Positions 11,801-24,270 of a DNA stretch of 64,000 nucleotides are shown here, piece by piece. The notes below the pieces were generated by a model. The model was not told the DNA's origin. It worked only from the letters and a program-made list of their open reading frames with translations, and did not search any database. The translations under genes were made by a program, and so were the position numbers. This DNA is from Todiramphus chloris collaris. Taxonomy: Eukaryota > Chordata > Aves > Coraciiformes > Alcedinidae. The DNA is taken from the NCBI GenBank assembly GCA_025345505.1, contig JANVCC010000010.1, positions 40,462,660-40,526,659 of the forward strand. The letters run 5' to 3'. Every line of letters starts with the position of its first letter. Position 1 is the stretch's first letter.

Positions 11801-14470
11801 TTGATGTGTCTGTGCAGATTTGAAGTAACAAGTATTTTCACACTGAAGATTTCTTTATTTCCCTTTGCATTGGGCATTTTTTCAGGCTTTGTGTCATCTA
11901 AAAGTCCCTTGTCTTCTTATGTACTCTGCTTTGGGTCCATCTACGTGGTTCTGCATTTTTAACTGATTAACTGACACAGAAATAATTACTGTTTGCTAAT
12001 GCAAGATGTAGGTCGCAACTGTGGACCTAGAATGTTCTGCACATGATATTTCTGAATTTCTTCGGTTTTATTACTTTAAGCCCACATTTAAACTTTCTTA
12101 TTGGGAGAGTACTATTTATTAAAAACAGTATCAAGTGCTTAGTTAATTAGTATGCCATTTCCTGAGTGGAACGGATTTGCCACCACATCTAGTAAACGAG
12201 AGGAGTAGACGTCCTCTGTCACGGGAGCCTCTGCTCCTGCTTGCATCAGTGGCAATGCATCCACAGACACCACTGGTGCAGCAGCATGTTCTTACGTTGT
12301 AAATACAACCGACCAACAAAACGCCTTACAGTTTTCCACAATGAGTTCATGAGATGCACGTGGCAAACAACTGCTATTAATGGTGAGGAAGCAATGTGTG
12401 AAGCTCCGGTGAACTGATGAAAAAATAGACTGAAAGAAATTGGCAACGTTGCAGTCTTGCTTGATTCGCATACTGAAATATTTGTGTCTTCTGCACTTTC
12501 TCAGTGAGAATACATAATGTAATCAAGAATAAAATGCAAATTTCTAGTTAAGGAACGTAACTGTTTTCTTAACAAAAGGAGCCAGAAGTAACTAGTGTGA
12601 TGTTTTTCTGGGACTGACAGAAATAGCTTTGGTTTATGGCAATAATTACACCGTGATCTGTTTTTCTGTTGTTCTGGGGGGTTGTTTCGGTACTTTCATC
12701 TATTCAGTATTATTGAAACCAGGTCACATTCAATGTCATTTCACTCTCTAACTGTTCTGGGGAAAAACACTGCCATTTGTACATACGGCTGAGGGAGGTG
12801 AATGTGGAGGATGAAGCAATAGGAAAGGATGGTGAATGTCATCTGTAGAAGCAGAAAACTTGCTCTGTGTATACCCCACAAATGTTTTAAAGCTTATATT
12901 TAGAAGCATCTCTTCTAAAGAGATGATATGTTGATGTATGCTGTGTTCAGTCTTGAAGATATTGCTGTCAGTGCCTTCTATACACATGAACTAAATTCCC
13001 TTTGCTTTGGCATGTTAACCAAAACAGAAATACCCAGAGATTACCCAAAGAAGGCAATTGCTGAAACTGCCTGCCCTGAAAAGATGTGCCCTTTTCTTCA
13101 CACCAACTTCTGACATGCAGTTTGTCTGAAGGCTTGTAGGGAATGAGGGGATTCTTTTCAACCCCTTGTTTTATCAGTCTGGGATTGCGAAATATTTCTT
13201 GAAATTAATATGGGGCACACAGAAAACTTGGGGGTTCTAAAATGAAGGCCGCAATATTTTCTAAGACTTAGGCATAGTATTGTGTGAATTAAAAGGGATA
13301 CTCCTTGTAAAGCACTAGATGAGACTGTCCTCTCTGGCGTGACATTATTTATCTTGCTTTTACTGTAGCTACCACTCTCTGATCTAGCATTCCTTTTACA
13401 TGAAACGTTTCTATTGAAGTTAATGAAAAATGAAGGTGTTCAAGGAAAGGAGGTCTGTTTTCATGTTTTAACATAAAGATGCAAATTAGAACCAGTATTA
13501 AAAGCCCAATGAAAATGAATGGGATTGTAAAGCAGAGTTTGTATTGGATAGGAGAAATTTGTCCTTACAGTTTGAATAAACATTACAAATAAATCAGGAT
13601 CTTTATTATACATACCACTTACTGTTGAATAATCTGACAAAAAGCCACTACTACGGAATAGCTTTTTAGTTAGCACTTTCAGCATGAGTTTTGAACTGGA
13701 TTTAGGAATTTACCAGAGTGCCCTTCCGTGATGCTTGTATAGAGGTCCTGTGGACAAACTGAGAGGATATATGCATTAAGACTCAACTCCTTGATAGGAA
13801 AAGCATGATCTGGGTGTCTGACTGTGAGTCCAGGCTCCTGTCACAGTGCATGGGGATCTAATTCATGTAAAGAGTGCCTTGCTTACCCAATGTTGATGCA
13901 TCCCAGATAGCCAGCTAACACTGGTCTCCAGTGGCAGAGCTGATGAGACTTCTGTGAGATGTCATGAGAACTATGACAGTTCCCTGAATTACAGACCTGA
14001 GTTCGGATGTCATAAGTGGAACTGAATTCCACTCCTAGAATTTTTCTATCATACATGTGACTTTATAAAAGGATAACTGAGAAGCTATTTCCAATTGGAA
14101 GCTGTAAAACAAAATTAGTACATTCTACTCTCACAAAATGAGTACCTATTGTTCCCTCCATATGTGGGGTTGAATCTCTCTGTCTTGTGGCAGATGCCAC
14201 ACAACTCTCTGCCTGGTTGCTGCTGCTCATTCAGGGTCACTTCTCTCAGATAGCTCCTTGTGTGGGCTCCTAACTGGCCCAAGAGGCTGAACAGAAGCCC
14301 CTTACCATACCTTGTCATATGCAGAGTTACTGAGTGTTTCAGAGGGTTCCAAATCCTTGTTTAAAGATTGCATCCAAAGGAAATAGAAGGGCTTGTATTT
14401 TACTCTGAAATAACTCCTGGACACAAGCCAGACTGCAGAAAATTGCAAAACAAATCATTTGGAAAATATA

Positions 14471-14517
14471 TTAAAAAAACCCAAACAAAACAAACCAAAC
14501 CACAAACAAACAAAAAC
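14471..14517 (+). repeat. A-rich low-complexity (CAAA-like)
   Basis: A run of A with interspersed C, forming irregular CAAA/CCAAA units. No transposon body recognisable as its source lies directly upstream. Confidence 0.8.
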
Positions 14518-16578
14518 TATTTACAAAATCTAATCTGCAGGTGGACTTTGAGTCTAAGATGTTGTTATGTGAATTTAGCCAGGAAAGAAAACATGTACAT
14601 CTCAAGGGAGGTGACTAATGACAGCATGAGTCTGTAGTTTGGGGACTAAGGAATTATTCTTCATGCTGCTTCTGCTTAAAATGTGATTCATATATAAATG
14701 ATATTTATGACAAATAAAAAGATAAGATGTTAAGTACGTGAAAAGGAATTAATTGTGACAGTAACGTGAGATGGCAAAGATGCTGACTCAAAAATTCATT
14801 TTCTAGGATATTTTTACTTCTTTAATTACTTAAGAATTTAAAGGTTATGGAGATGGTTAATATGGATAATGGATGTCAAATTATGAACACGAAGGTGCTC
14901 ATAACATTAAGGGCAGGCAACCTGTTGCTGAATCACCAGCAGTCTCAGCCAGCACCTGGGTGATGTCAGCTCAACAGTCAAGTAAAAATTATTAGAGACT
15001 TATGGAAAATAGCACTTTTACTCTGTCGTTTTCTTCCATGCCATCTTTTAGAAAAACCCCTAAAGTTATTCTTGTATTCCTACAACCCTTTTTTGAACCA
15101 AGGGGAGTTTTATCTGACTAAGGACTTAGAATCTTTCCTGCCTAGGGTGAATCCTGACCATGCTAAGGCCAACATATTCTTGGTGGTCTGTACTTACCAG
15201 GTAACATTTCTTCTGGGCCTCAGAAAAAAAAGCTAACTGCCTTCCTGAATCATGGAGGAAAAGGTGTCTTCCTTTCAAAGGAGTGTCTTAAAGTTGGAAT
15301 CAAGATCATTCCCTGGAGAAAATTAGTTCTCCTTTAGCCACCACTTTACAGATAATATATACTAGAGATAGATAAATATAGCTAAACCACTAATGGCAAA
15401 AGAGCATATGTTTTAATTTGTAGATAGGACATGAATTACATAATAATTACACAGCAATTACAGTGAAATTATTATATTTCCATGTTACCTGCAACTACTA
15501 ATTTCAATAGGCTGGTTAGTGCATGACAGTGTTATTACAGCATAGACTCAACAGAGTTGATTATATGGCGTCTAAAAACACACTAACTGATCAGAAAGTT
15601 AACTCAGTCACAGAGACAACCCCCAACTTTTAGAACTGGTGTGTTGAGGAAAGTACAGTCAAAGTCTAATTATAATGTAATTGCAGTGCAATTCAGGAGT
15701 AAGTTGAAAACACTGCATGATGTAGCCTTAAACCAAGGTTTTGCAATGTATAAAAATGAGAACGCAGTTAAAAGACACTGAAATCTTTATAGGTACTTTA
15801 TTTGTACTTCATGGATAAAGTACAAAATGCTGGTACAAGTAGCTATTTCCATGTGTTTGGAAAGAATCCCTAAGATCAGCATCAGTTCTCTGAGTAGTCA
15901 ACATAGGTCTGCAAATTTAGGATTGAAAATCTGCCTGACCACAAAGTGTATATAATTCATATTTGCATTTTTTCCATGTCATGCCATGGTCTCAGAAAGG
16001 GAGAACAAAAGCCAAGGAGGATAGTAGCAGACTTCCAGATGAGTTCCAAGGCCTGGGAAAAATACCAAAATAATAAAGTGTAGAAGGCTCTTATGTGATC
16101 TACTGTATCTCTCAAATAGCCTTACGCAGTGATTTCTCCTTCCAGCCTAAACTTTTGTTTGAACCATAACATATTATTTTGTGAGACATTCACTCATGTT
16201 TTAAAGCCTGCAAGTGAAGGTTCAATTATTATTTAGCCTCTTTCTTGAAATGGAAGAGTTTCTAGCCTGACTTTGTCCAGCTCTGGTTTCCAACCACTGG
16301 ATTGCATGTCTTTTCTTGAAATGTTGATTGAAGTGTTGCCAGCTGTGAAAAGTCTTCTGCATTTAGGTTCCATTGCACTGTGATACAATCACCTCTTATC
16401 TTTTGCTTAGGTTATCAAAATAGTTTAAACTTCTAGATTTTCTTACCAGAAGACACTTTCCAAAATTGAGCATTCTTCCCCAGCTCTTTTTTTAATTCCC
16501 AGAGGTAGTAGTATCATCATATCCCTCATCTCCCCACATGCAGCATCTCTGGAGTTCCTCGAGGCAGGAGTGACCAGT

Positions 16579-16608
16579 GCCTTGGCATTAGTTGCCCTGG
16601 CATTAGTT
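16579..16608. repeat. Tandem duplication, 2 x 15 bp
   Basis: GCCTTGGCATTAGTT is followed directly by GCCCTGGCATTAGTT, one mismatch apart, and a further ACCTTG partial start follows. A small slippage-type duplication. Confidence 0.85.
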
Positions 16609-16929
16609 ACCTTGCTCATTGTCTCTGGGGCACTGAGCCTGGCCTGGCCCTTTCACTGACACGTGGTAGCAGTAGGGAAAAAAACAGAAGCTGGAAACAT
16701 AGGCCAGCCACCTGAGAAACACAAATGGAAGCTCCATTGACACTTATAGTCAATTTTGTATTTCGAAGTAATAAACATACAACAAACATGATATTTCCTT
16801 ACTCCTCCTTGGCATTTGTCTGTTTATACAGTGATAGACATGATTTGCTCTTTCAGCCATCATGTTGTTGTCCTTATCTGTTACAGCTACTAAATCCTCC
16901 TAAAAGCCACTGCTTCTTCTGATATGCAA

Positions 16930-17960
16930 CCCCCCTCCTCTCCCTTATAAATGGGATTTATTTTCTCCTGAAGAATGACCTTGCATTTGGTTGCGTTGAA
17001 ACATGCATTAAAATAAACGCCCCTTGTCAAGTGACCCCGACCTAGGCCTGTCATCTTTTCTCTCTTCATTGTTTTCTGTTTATTTGCTGCAAATTCTATC
17101 AGCAATGATTTAATATTTTCTTCAAGATCATTGATAAAGATATTGAATGGGATGAGAGCAGCTCCCTGGAGGCTTCTGCTAGAAAAACCCTTAGTGATTG
17201 TAAATGTCCTTCTGAGATCTACCAACTGAGCAATCGTTATTCTTTTTAAAATGAGTCTACATTGATTTTCTTGTACAGCTAATTTTTATAAGAAAGTTAT
17301 GAAGGACTTGCTCTAATGCCTTATAGAAGTTGGGTAACTGAATCATATTTGTGATGTCACAAAACTTTTGAGGTAGGTTATAAAAATAAGAAAAAAAGAC
17401 AATATTGATTGAATCACATATACCTTTGACTCCTTGCTGATTGTTTTCCCTGACATCCTTCCCTGGATTTTATTAGAGACCAATGTCAATTTAAGCCTGT
17501 TTATAACCTTGCAAGTTGGATCATTTTTTTATCATTCTAGGGTTTATTAGCATTAATAATTCAAAGAGCTCTTTGGCTGCAATTATTAGTTCTTATAGGT
17601 GCAAATTATCTGATCTTGCGGAGTCAAAGCTGTCTGAACAGGATGGGTGAGAATATGTGTCCTCTCTTCTATGCCAGTCCCTGATGGTTAACTCTGACTG
17701 ACGTCACCTCAGTTCCTCAGCACACAGGGGAAGCATTGCTTCAGCCTTTTGCACTTCGTGATCGATGATCCTGCCAACTCGGTCTAACAGCAGGTCTGTG
17801 TTGTTAATGGGATTTCATTTCATTTGCTCCTGATGTATGTAAATAACTTCTCCTGTTTAGCCTGGCTGGCCAGCGGTGCCTCTTCTTTCCCTTAGCAATT
17901 ACTTACATTTCCACATTTCCTTATTTCTGCCCATTGCTATCAGTATCACTTTGGTTTTAA
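16930..17960 (-). mobile_element. Ancient CR1-type LINE, ORF2 reverse-transcriptase fragment
   Basis: Read on the minus strand, 16890-17225 translates to a recognisable piece of the CR1 reverse transcriptase. A degenerate LQGAALIPFNIFINDLEEN block (about 17116-17170) corresponds to the family's 'PQG-s-LGP-lFniFINDL' motif. It is followed by FAAN (17082-17096) where the catalytic FADD should be. Further on, FNATKCKVILQEKINP (about 16950-17000) corresponds to 'FNkgKCkVlHLGrnNP'. The upstream part of the element (17230-17960, minus strand) aligns by eye with the antisense of old CR1/L3-like copies known from reptiles, for example a GCAAATTATCTGATCTTGCGG segment at 17600 and a CCCTTAGCAATTACTTACA segment at 17891. 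The copy carries stops and frameshifts and is inactive. The upper boundary is uncertain; similarity could continue past 18 kb. Confidence 0.72.
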
Positions 17961-20900
17961 TAATGAAGGGACGCATTAGTCCTCCAAGGAATTGAGGAGT
18001 CTGTGTGGAGATATGGATGATTAGGAGCCATTGCTCAGCTTTCTGCAGAATTTGCTTTCTCTCGACCTGAAATAGAGGAAATATCCACCAGAGCACAGAA
18101 CTGGGCCTTTCTAAGATGGTGTCTTTTGGGTTCATCAGCTGTGCAGTCAGCTCTGTCCCTGTGGCTCTCTCTTTGAATTTCCTCAGGCTTCTCAGCAGGA
18201 CAGACACACTGAACATGGTGCAGAGCTGCTGCTGCTGCTGGAGGCGAGGTGGAGGTGGGGTGGCATCTGGGGTGATTCTCTGGGAGATCTGGCTCCCTCC
18301 TTCAGCCCCATGTGAAAGGGGAGGATAAGCTTCAAGGTGGTAACTGCACAGCAGCTGCTCCTCTGAAAGGCTCCTCACCACCCTACCTCAAAAGCAGTCA
18401 GTGGCCACATGTTTGAAGTCCTTTCTCCTTCGAGATAGCACCAATGGGGCAAGGCAGCCTTTCCACCCATGTCACCCCACTGCCCTGACCTGCCTGGGCT
18501 ATGTCAGGTGTGGTCCTGCTCTCCCACTGGGATGTCTGGCTACCATGGCTACAGCAGAACAGCCACACTGGCTTGGATCCCTGCCTGGCATGAAAACTCA
18601 TCCAAGACATAAAGATTCCATGCAACAAAGCCAAACTTAGTTTAGTGCTATCATGGGTACATTCATAGCCCAAAGCCATTGCTTACCACTATCCTGAAGA
18701 TGATGTCAAATACTCTCTCCTACTTGCTTTTCAATTTTTTCAGCTTTGGGAAAGTGGTGCCTTTGAAGAAGCAAGCATACAAAGTGCTGGTGAAGACTGT
18801 ACCTGTTAGCCTACAGCAAGATTGACACATTTGTGTTCATATGTAATACGGATCTATTCCCAGGTGTTGTAGTACATTTTGATAGACAAATCAGTAAGAT
18901 TACCAAATTAACTGCCTAGAAAGGGTATATTTGAGATTTTGGTATTGTGCATATTCTAGATGTTACTGGTATTTTATAATATACTGTAGTGTATGAGGAT
19001 GTTTGTATATGAAAATCCAGCAAATGACCTTTGAAATGATACCTGCAGAATAAATAGTAGCTGGAAGACTAGCAGAGGATATCTCAAACAGAAATACTGT
19101 TTCTATTAAGTAGTGTGCAATTTCTTTTAACTGTACATGTTAGAGCCTAGTTGATCTTTCAATACATCCTTTGGATATTATAAGCAAGTGTTCAGAAATA
19201 CGAGTTTCTGAAAGATATTCCAGTTTAGTCTTAGTGACACAGGTCTTAGCGCAGTCTAATTTTTCCAGTTTCTTATCTGGACCCTGAGTGCTGGTGACAA
19301 ATTTACGCTGGGATTGATGCAAGGTGCAGAGAGAGCCCGCCATGTGCATATTTGGGTGCAGTGGATGATAAATGCCATATAGGAAAGTTCAGGCTGTGCT
19401 GCTGGGCAGCTCTCCCCACCATTACTAGTATCATGGAAACTGGATCAAATACCAAGAAATGGCAAACCCCTCATATGCAGGAGGCAGTATAGATCATATG
19501 CAAGATATAACACTAAGTTTTTTCTCTTAAGTGAATTCTTAGTTGCCAGTAGGATCAATTTAGGATGAACTGTGGACATTTGTAACCTCGAATAGTATTT
19601 ATGAAATATCAACTAAACTGGTATGAGTCTACTGATAAGCTGGTAGCACACACAAGCTGGGCATGGAAGAAGCTTGCACAATCACAAGACCTTAACCAAT
19701 GTGTAATGTTTCAGTCCTGCTTTCCCCTCAGATGCATCAGGGGACACTAAGGAGATACCAAAATTATGCATAGACACTGAGGTAATTCAAAGAAATTTGC
19801 TTTCGAATACCATAACTTAAAGGAGGCAGTTTTACTGCCAATGAGTATTGTCTGAGAAACTAACATGCACTTTTATGCAAAGATCAGTCAGTTGTGTTTA
19901 CAACAAAAGAGAGCAAACTAAATCCAACTGAAAGGGATTTGTTAGCAACTTTAAATTTGATTTAAATTTCCCCACAGGACATCTGAACCATATGTGCAAA
20001 TAAAATCCATGCATAAAACTGCATATTCCTGTGCAGTTTATCAGATACTTGACATCTCAATCAACATACTAATGTACTTCCTGAGACACCTCTTAAGTAT
20101 CTCCAGATATTTCCTTTTGATTGCTTTTGTTTTATTCTTGTAAAAGAAATCTTCCTCTTCCGGCTGTTCTCCTTGTCCTGAGCATGTAACCTTGCCTGCC
20201 TGTCCTTGGCCCAGGGCTAGCCAAGCACAGTCCTATCTTCCTAGAAATGTGATAACTCAGAAATTTGTCTTCTGATGGCCTCACATGGGGAGTATCCAGC
20301 CTCTCAGGAGAAACTCCTTTGGCTTTTAGACTTAAGATTTTAAAAAGGGACCCTCTTAACTGTAGGGAAAATATTTTAGAATATTTGAAGAGTTATTTCT
20401 TTATTCTGAGGGTTTCTTTGTTGGGTTTTTTTTTGACAGAATTGTGCCACTCAACTTACAGTAATCAAAAAAGTCTACAATCTGACTTGAGGTCTCCTTG
20501 GTTACATTAATATTAATAAATAAGGAGGAGAAAATCTCCATCCTTGAAGGGAAGTGTCAAACTCTGGGCTGTGTTCCTATAAGAAAATTTTCTTTCCTCT
20601 TGGACATGCCTTCTGGAAATGGTTCCTAGCCTGTGTATCACCAAAACCATGTTTGAATGTGGTCCAGGAAATTACTGCTTGGCAGGGGTCAAGTCCATGC
20701 TGGGTGATGTGTTTCTCCATCTACTCAGTTAAATAAGGTGATGATCACAGGCCAATGCACTATCTGTCACCCTTCTTCGTTTGCTAGAATAGCCATAGCC
20801 CCCAAATCCGATCAGCAGGCATATTCGGGAAGCTATTCAGAGCATCTTGTCTCAACAGCTTGCTGGAGGAACTGGGTGGAGACATGTCATGTGTTTACAG

Positions 20901-22142
20901 GGGGAATAAAGAGCCTATCCATGCCAGCACTTGGCACTGCCTCCCTTGCTCACCTGTTTTGGGGCTTGCAGAGGAGCATGCAGGAATCCTGGACATCAAG
21001 GTAGAGGTTTTATTAGCTTTCATTTGGGGTGACTGCTGACACACACAATCACCATGCCAGCATGTAAATAAAAGTCCTTTCTATTACACCATCATGTTTT
21101 CCTTATATCTCTTACTCACTCTCTTGCTCTCTCTCTCTCTCCTTATGTCCGTCTCTAGACATGGCTTACAAGGGCTGGAGTGCCACAGATTTTGAACACT
21201 GACAGTTCCCAAGCATGCAGAATATGAGGAATTTGCTCAAACCTATTGGAACAAGATGTCAAGGTATTCACACAACAACAGGATGACGAAGCAAGCTATT
21301 CAGACAGTGAAAAATCTCCTAAACATAACAAAGCTCTTCATTTGCCCCCACTGGAGATCAGAAAGTCTCCACAAGCTGGGCTTACTAGCTCAGCACAAAT
21401 GATAATGAGCAGCTGATGGAGACTTCCGTCCCCAGACAGTTCACATTCTCAAGTCTAAGCAAATGGCAATCCTATTGGTACAGCAAAGGCAAACAAAGCA
21501 TCACAAGCAGGAACAAACTGAGAGCCAGGCAACTGGCCTAAGGATGGCCTAAGACCATGTCTGCAGACATGGAGCTCTCACTTAGCTTTTGTTCTTTTCT
21601 ATTCCTGGGCCTATGCTGTCTTTGTGCACCAGGGCCATATGCTTTGACAGTTCTGTCTGGCCACAGTCTGTACATCTTTGGCCCCTGGCACATCCTGGGC
21701 CCAAGCTCCTTTTCTATGCTGCTCCTTCACTAAGACCTGGGGCACCTGAGCCCTAAGTGCCCTGAGTCCAAAGGATCCTTCAAGTCCTACAAGTTACTGA
21801 ACCTCACCTTTTCGCAGAGCAGTAAATTCAGTGGGCCCTTTGATTTACAGCTTTTTTAGTCCAGAGGCAGAATGAAATGTGAAGACAAAGCAAAACTGAC
21901 TCTACAGGAGTTACAAGTAACTTTAGTCAGCATAGAAAAGATCCAGCTTCCCACAGACTATGTCTGTATCAGTGGTGTGTCTTTTTCACTGCTCTTTTTC
22001 CCTAGTCCCTCAGTTTAAATTAGAGTCTCTGAAGTTCTTGTAAGATCCCTACTCAGCCTGTCCTCCCATCCCCACCTTGTGAACTCTGACCACTGCCTTT
22101 GGTTGGATGTGGAAAGCAAAGAAGAGAAAAAAGAGTTTGTGT
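17961..22142. other. Unique stretch, no gene recognised
   Basis: No gene is identifiable. A 160-codon minus-strand frame (17899-18381) starts in this stretch and overlaps the ancient CR1 at its end. It contains a glutamine run encoded by a short CTG repeat (about 18224-18240) and a proline run, but resembles no protein known to me. A short CT microsatellite (21127-21142) follows an AATAAA (21066-21071) in a pyrimidine-rich context, which could be the 3' end of a decayed LTR, but no other LTR landmark was found. The sequence just before the CR1 at 22.1 kb is unremarkable. Confidence 0.5.
21127..21142 (+). repeat. CT dinucleotide microsatellite
   Basis: About eight CT units within a longer pyrimidine-rich stretch (21085-21160). 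Confidence 0.8.
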
Positions 22143-22373
22143 TTGGGGTATATTCTTCACTGTGAGGGTGATGAGACACTAGAACAGGTTGCCCAGAGAG
22201 GCTTTGGAAGCCTGGAAGTGTTCAAGGCCAGGCTGGATGGGGCTTTGAACAACCTGGTCTAGTGGGAGCTGTGCCTGCCCATGGCAGTGGTGCTGGAACT
22301 AGATAAACTTTAAGGTCCCTTCCAACTGAAACCATTCTATGATTCTATCAATGATTCTATGATTCTATCTATC
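22143..22373 (+). mobile_element. CR1 LINE 3' end (5'-truncated) with tail repeats
   Basis: The sequence begins within the end of ORF2 (TTCTTCACTGTGAGGGTGATG, then AGGTTGCCCAGAGAGGCTTTGG). It continues through the CR1 3' untranslated end (CAAGGCCAGGCTGGATGGGG; a CCCATGGCAG block; TTTAAGGTCCCTTCCAACTG) and finishes in several tail units of ATTCTATG/ATTCTATC type (22333-22372). It is a typical short 5'-truncated insertion, well preserved, with no coding capacity. Confidence 0.95.
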
Positions 22374-23787
22374 ATATTGCCCAGCAGGCCTCAGGAGGCC
22401 ATAACTGAGCACTGGGGTGTCACATGATTCTGGAACTGAAAAAGCCAAGTTATTTGCTTGATCCTGGAGGAAAAAGACGCAAGTGCTGGGTTGCTGCAGA
22501 AACAGATGGGGCCAGATAAGGGTTGATGCTGGAGCTAGCCACTGAGTACAGGTGGTGGTCCTGCTCATGTGCAAGCAGGGCTTGGCTCTGGATGCAGCAC
22601 CATCATTCTGGCCCTGGCACAAGATAACAGCAATGGCTGTGCCTGGAGAAATACAGCCAGGGACCTGCAGCACTGACAAACTGGAGCTGACTGAAGCCCA
22701 GGTTTTCTAACACAGGCTTGCCCAGCAGTCCCGCTAATCTCAAATACCTGTGGGCTCTGGGCCTCAGTGGACAAAAGGGGCTCTGGTGAGAATAAGATGT
22801 TTTCAGGAGCTTGAACAGACTGGGTGCCGGGTGAGCATCCCTTCCACAGCCTCTTAGTGCCATGGTACAAAAGAGCCGCCTAGCAAATAACTCACAAATT
22901 CTAGCCCTAATTACACTCCTGGCAAATACCATGTTAAGGTAAGATGCTGCAGGAGGTAGTTGGATTCTTAGAAGAAAACTAGCAAGGTTAATTTCAAATT
23001 TCAACTGTTTGCAGATAAATAACAATCATGGATAATAATTCAAACATTTCTGTGATCTAGATCAGTACATCTGAACTGCCCAAGGGCATCCAAGGCAATG
23101 GTGCTGATGGAGAACATCACCTCTTTTTTTGTTTTCAGGGCAAAATTAGGAGGCTTCATTGCTGAAGCAGAAGAATATTTGTTTCTGGTGGTACTGCTGT
23201 TTCACCTGAGAGAAGGGGATGCTTCACAGTGACAATTATGAAAGCAGATATGGGCAAAAAATAATTGTTTTACTGTTCTTCAACCTTCTAGAATGTCCTG
23301 ATAGAAAAAAAAAGTTGATGTTTCAATATACCATAATAATTTCTCTGCTATTTTGACCAGGAAAAATAATCAATTTATCAGGTTTTGTTCAGAGTGTTCA
23401 CAACTAGCTGGAAATGGGGAGGAGAAGAAAACAATTCTTACAAGCATTTCTGTATTTTTAGGAGGCTCTTCTTTCAATACCCTCTCACTACAAAACTGGA
23501 AAAAGGACCTTTCTAAAACTCCAGAAATTAAAAGTGAAATTAACTTAGCATATATAATTAAAATGCTTTAGATCTTCAACAGTTTAAAATCATGGGATTT
23601 GCATTTAATGTTTCAAAAAGATAAAGATGTATTTTGCATTTTATGATGGCATGTTTAGACAACACCATCCTCAGCAGTGTAATGAGAAAGGACCTTCAGA
23701 CACTGAGGCAGAGAACTTGCACTCAATTTCTCTCAAAAGGCATTTAGATAGTATTCAGTAAAAGAACATGTCTTATCTAGATAGACA

Positions 23788-23861
23788 TTTTTATATACAT
23801 TTTTATTAAAACTTTACATTTTATATATACACATTTATATACATTTTTATAAAAACTTGCC
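23788..23861. repeat. Imperfect AT-rich tandem duplication
   Basis: TATATACATTTTTATTAAAA followed by CTTTACATTTTA (from about 23791) recurs as TATATACATTTTTATAAAAA followed by CTTGCC (from about 23836). The two copies are about 45 bp apart, joined by further TATATA/ACATTTA sequence. Confidence 0.7.
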
Positions 23862-23955
23862 TATTGATTTACAAAATATCCAAATGGATGTCTGTAGTGA
23901 TGTGATCCTTGGTCCTTTTGTAGTGCCTCTTCACTGCTTAGCCCTGGTGCACAGG

Positions 23956-24270
23956 CAGAGAAGCAGTGTGGCTTGGTGGGTGGAGACCAGGCTGGGACCT
24001 CAGTTCAGCTCAGCTCAGCCTCTCTATTGCTGTCTGACTTCAACTCTTCCACTTATTCTTCAAGTGGGAGCAGAGTATTCACAGTATCTCCTTTCAGGCA
24101 TTAGTTAATTTGGGTTCTGAACTATGTTCTGGGGGTTTTCACCATTTTATTCATTAAACAGATACGAAGCCTAGGCCTGAAGCAAGATGATGAGATTAGT
24201 AACCTTATGTACATCCATAAAATGGCAGTAATGATACTAATTTTCTTTATAAAGCTTTTCTTATTTCTAA
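23956..24270 (+). repeat. CORE-SINE/MIR-like element, interrupted
   Basis: The 5' part, CAGAGAAGCAGTGTGGCTTG continuing to about 24040 (GTCTGACTT), resembles the tRNA-derived head of MIR-like CORE-SINEs of amniotes ('agagaagcagtgtggcctagtgg ... tgctgtgtgacctt'). The 3' part, GCCTGAAGCAAGATGATGAG at about 24174 then CATAAAATGGCAGTAATGATAC and TTTATAAAGCTTTTC (24213-24260), matches the rest ('cttgggcaagtc ... tgtaaaatggggataatgatac ... ttgtaaagcgctttg'). About 125 bp of unrelated sequence lies between the two parts, so the element appears split by an insertion. The assignment is by eye and the copy is old. Confidence 0.5.

Larger units (their letters stand above)
8867..16929. other. Unique AT-rich stretch, no gene recognised
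   Basis: I see no gene in these 8 kb. There are low-complexity runs (T-run at 9975-9987, A/CAAA-rich 14471-14517), a 15-bp tandem duplication at 16579-16608, and a conspicuous concentration of TAATTA/AATTAC motifs at 15432-15474 and 15665-15694. Open frames reach 112 codons at most (10006-10344, plus strand) and are mirrored by similar frames on the other strand, as expected by chance. The AT-rich parts near 15.4-15.7 kb look like candidates for a conserved regulatory element, which cannot be judged without an alignment. Confidence 0.55.

Noticed and set aside
17899..18381. 160-codon minus-strand frame with polyglutamine and polyproline
   Set aside because: It overlaps the edge of the ancient CR1, owes its glutamines to a short CTG run, and shows no domain; kept only as a note.
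20980..21200. AATAAA followed by a pyrimidine tract ending CTAGACA|TGG, like an LTR 3' end with primer-binding site
   Set aside because: No TATA box at suitable distance, no second LTR, and the following sequence does not look like a retroviral leader or gag; too weak to annotate.
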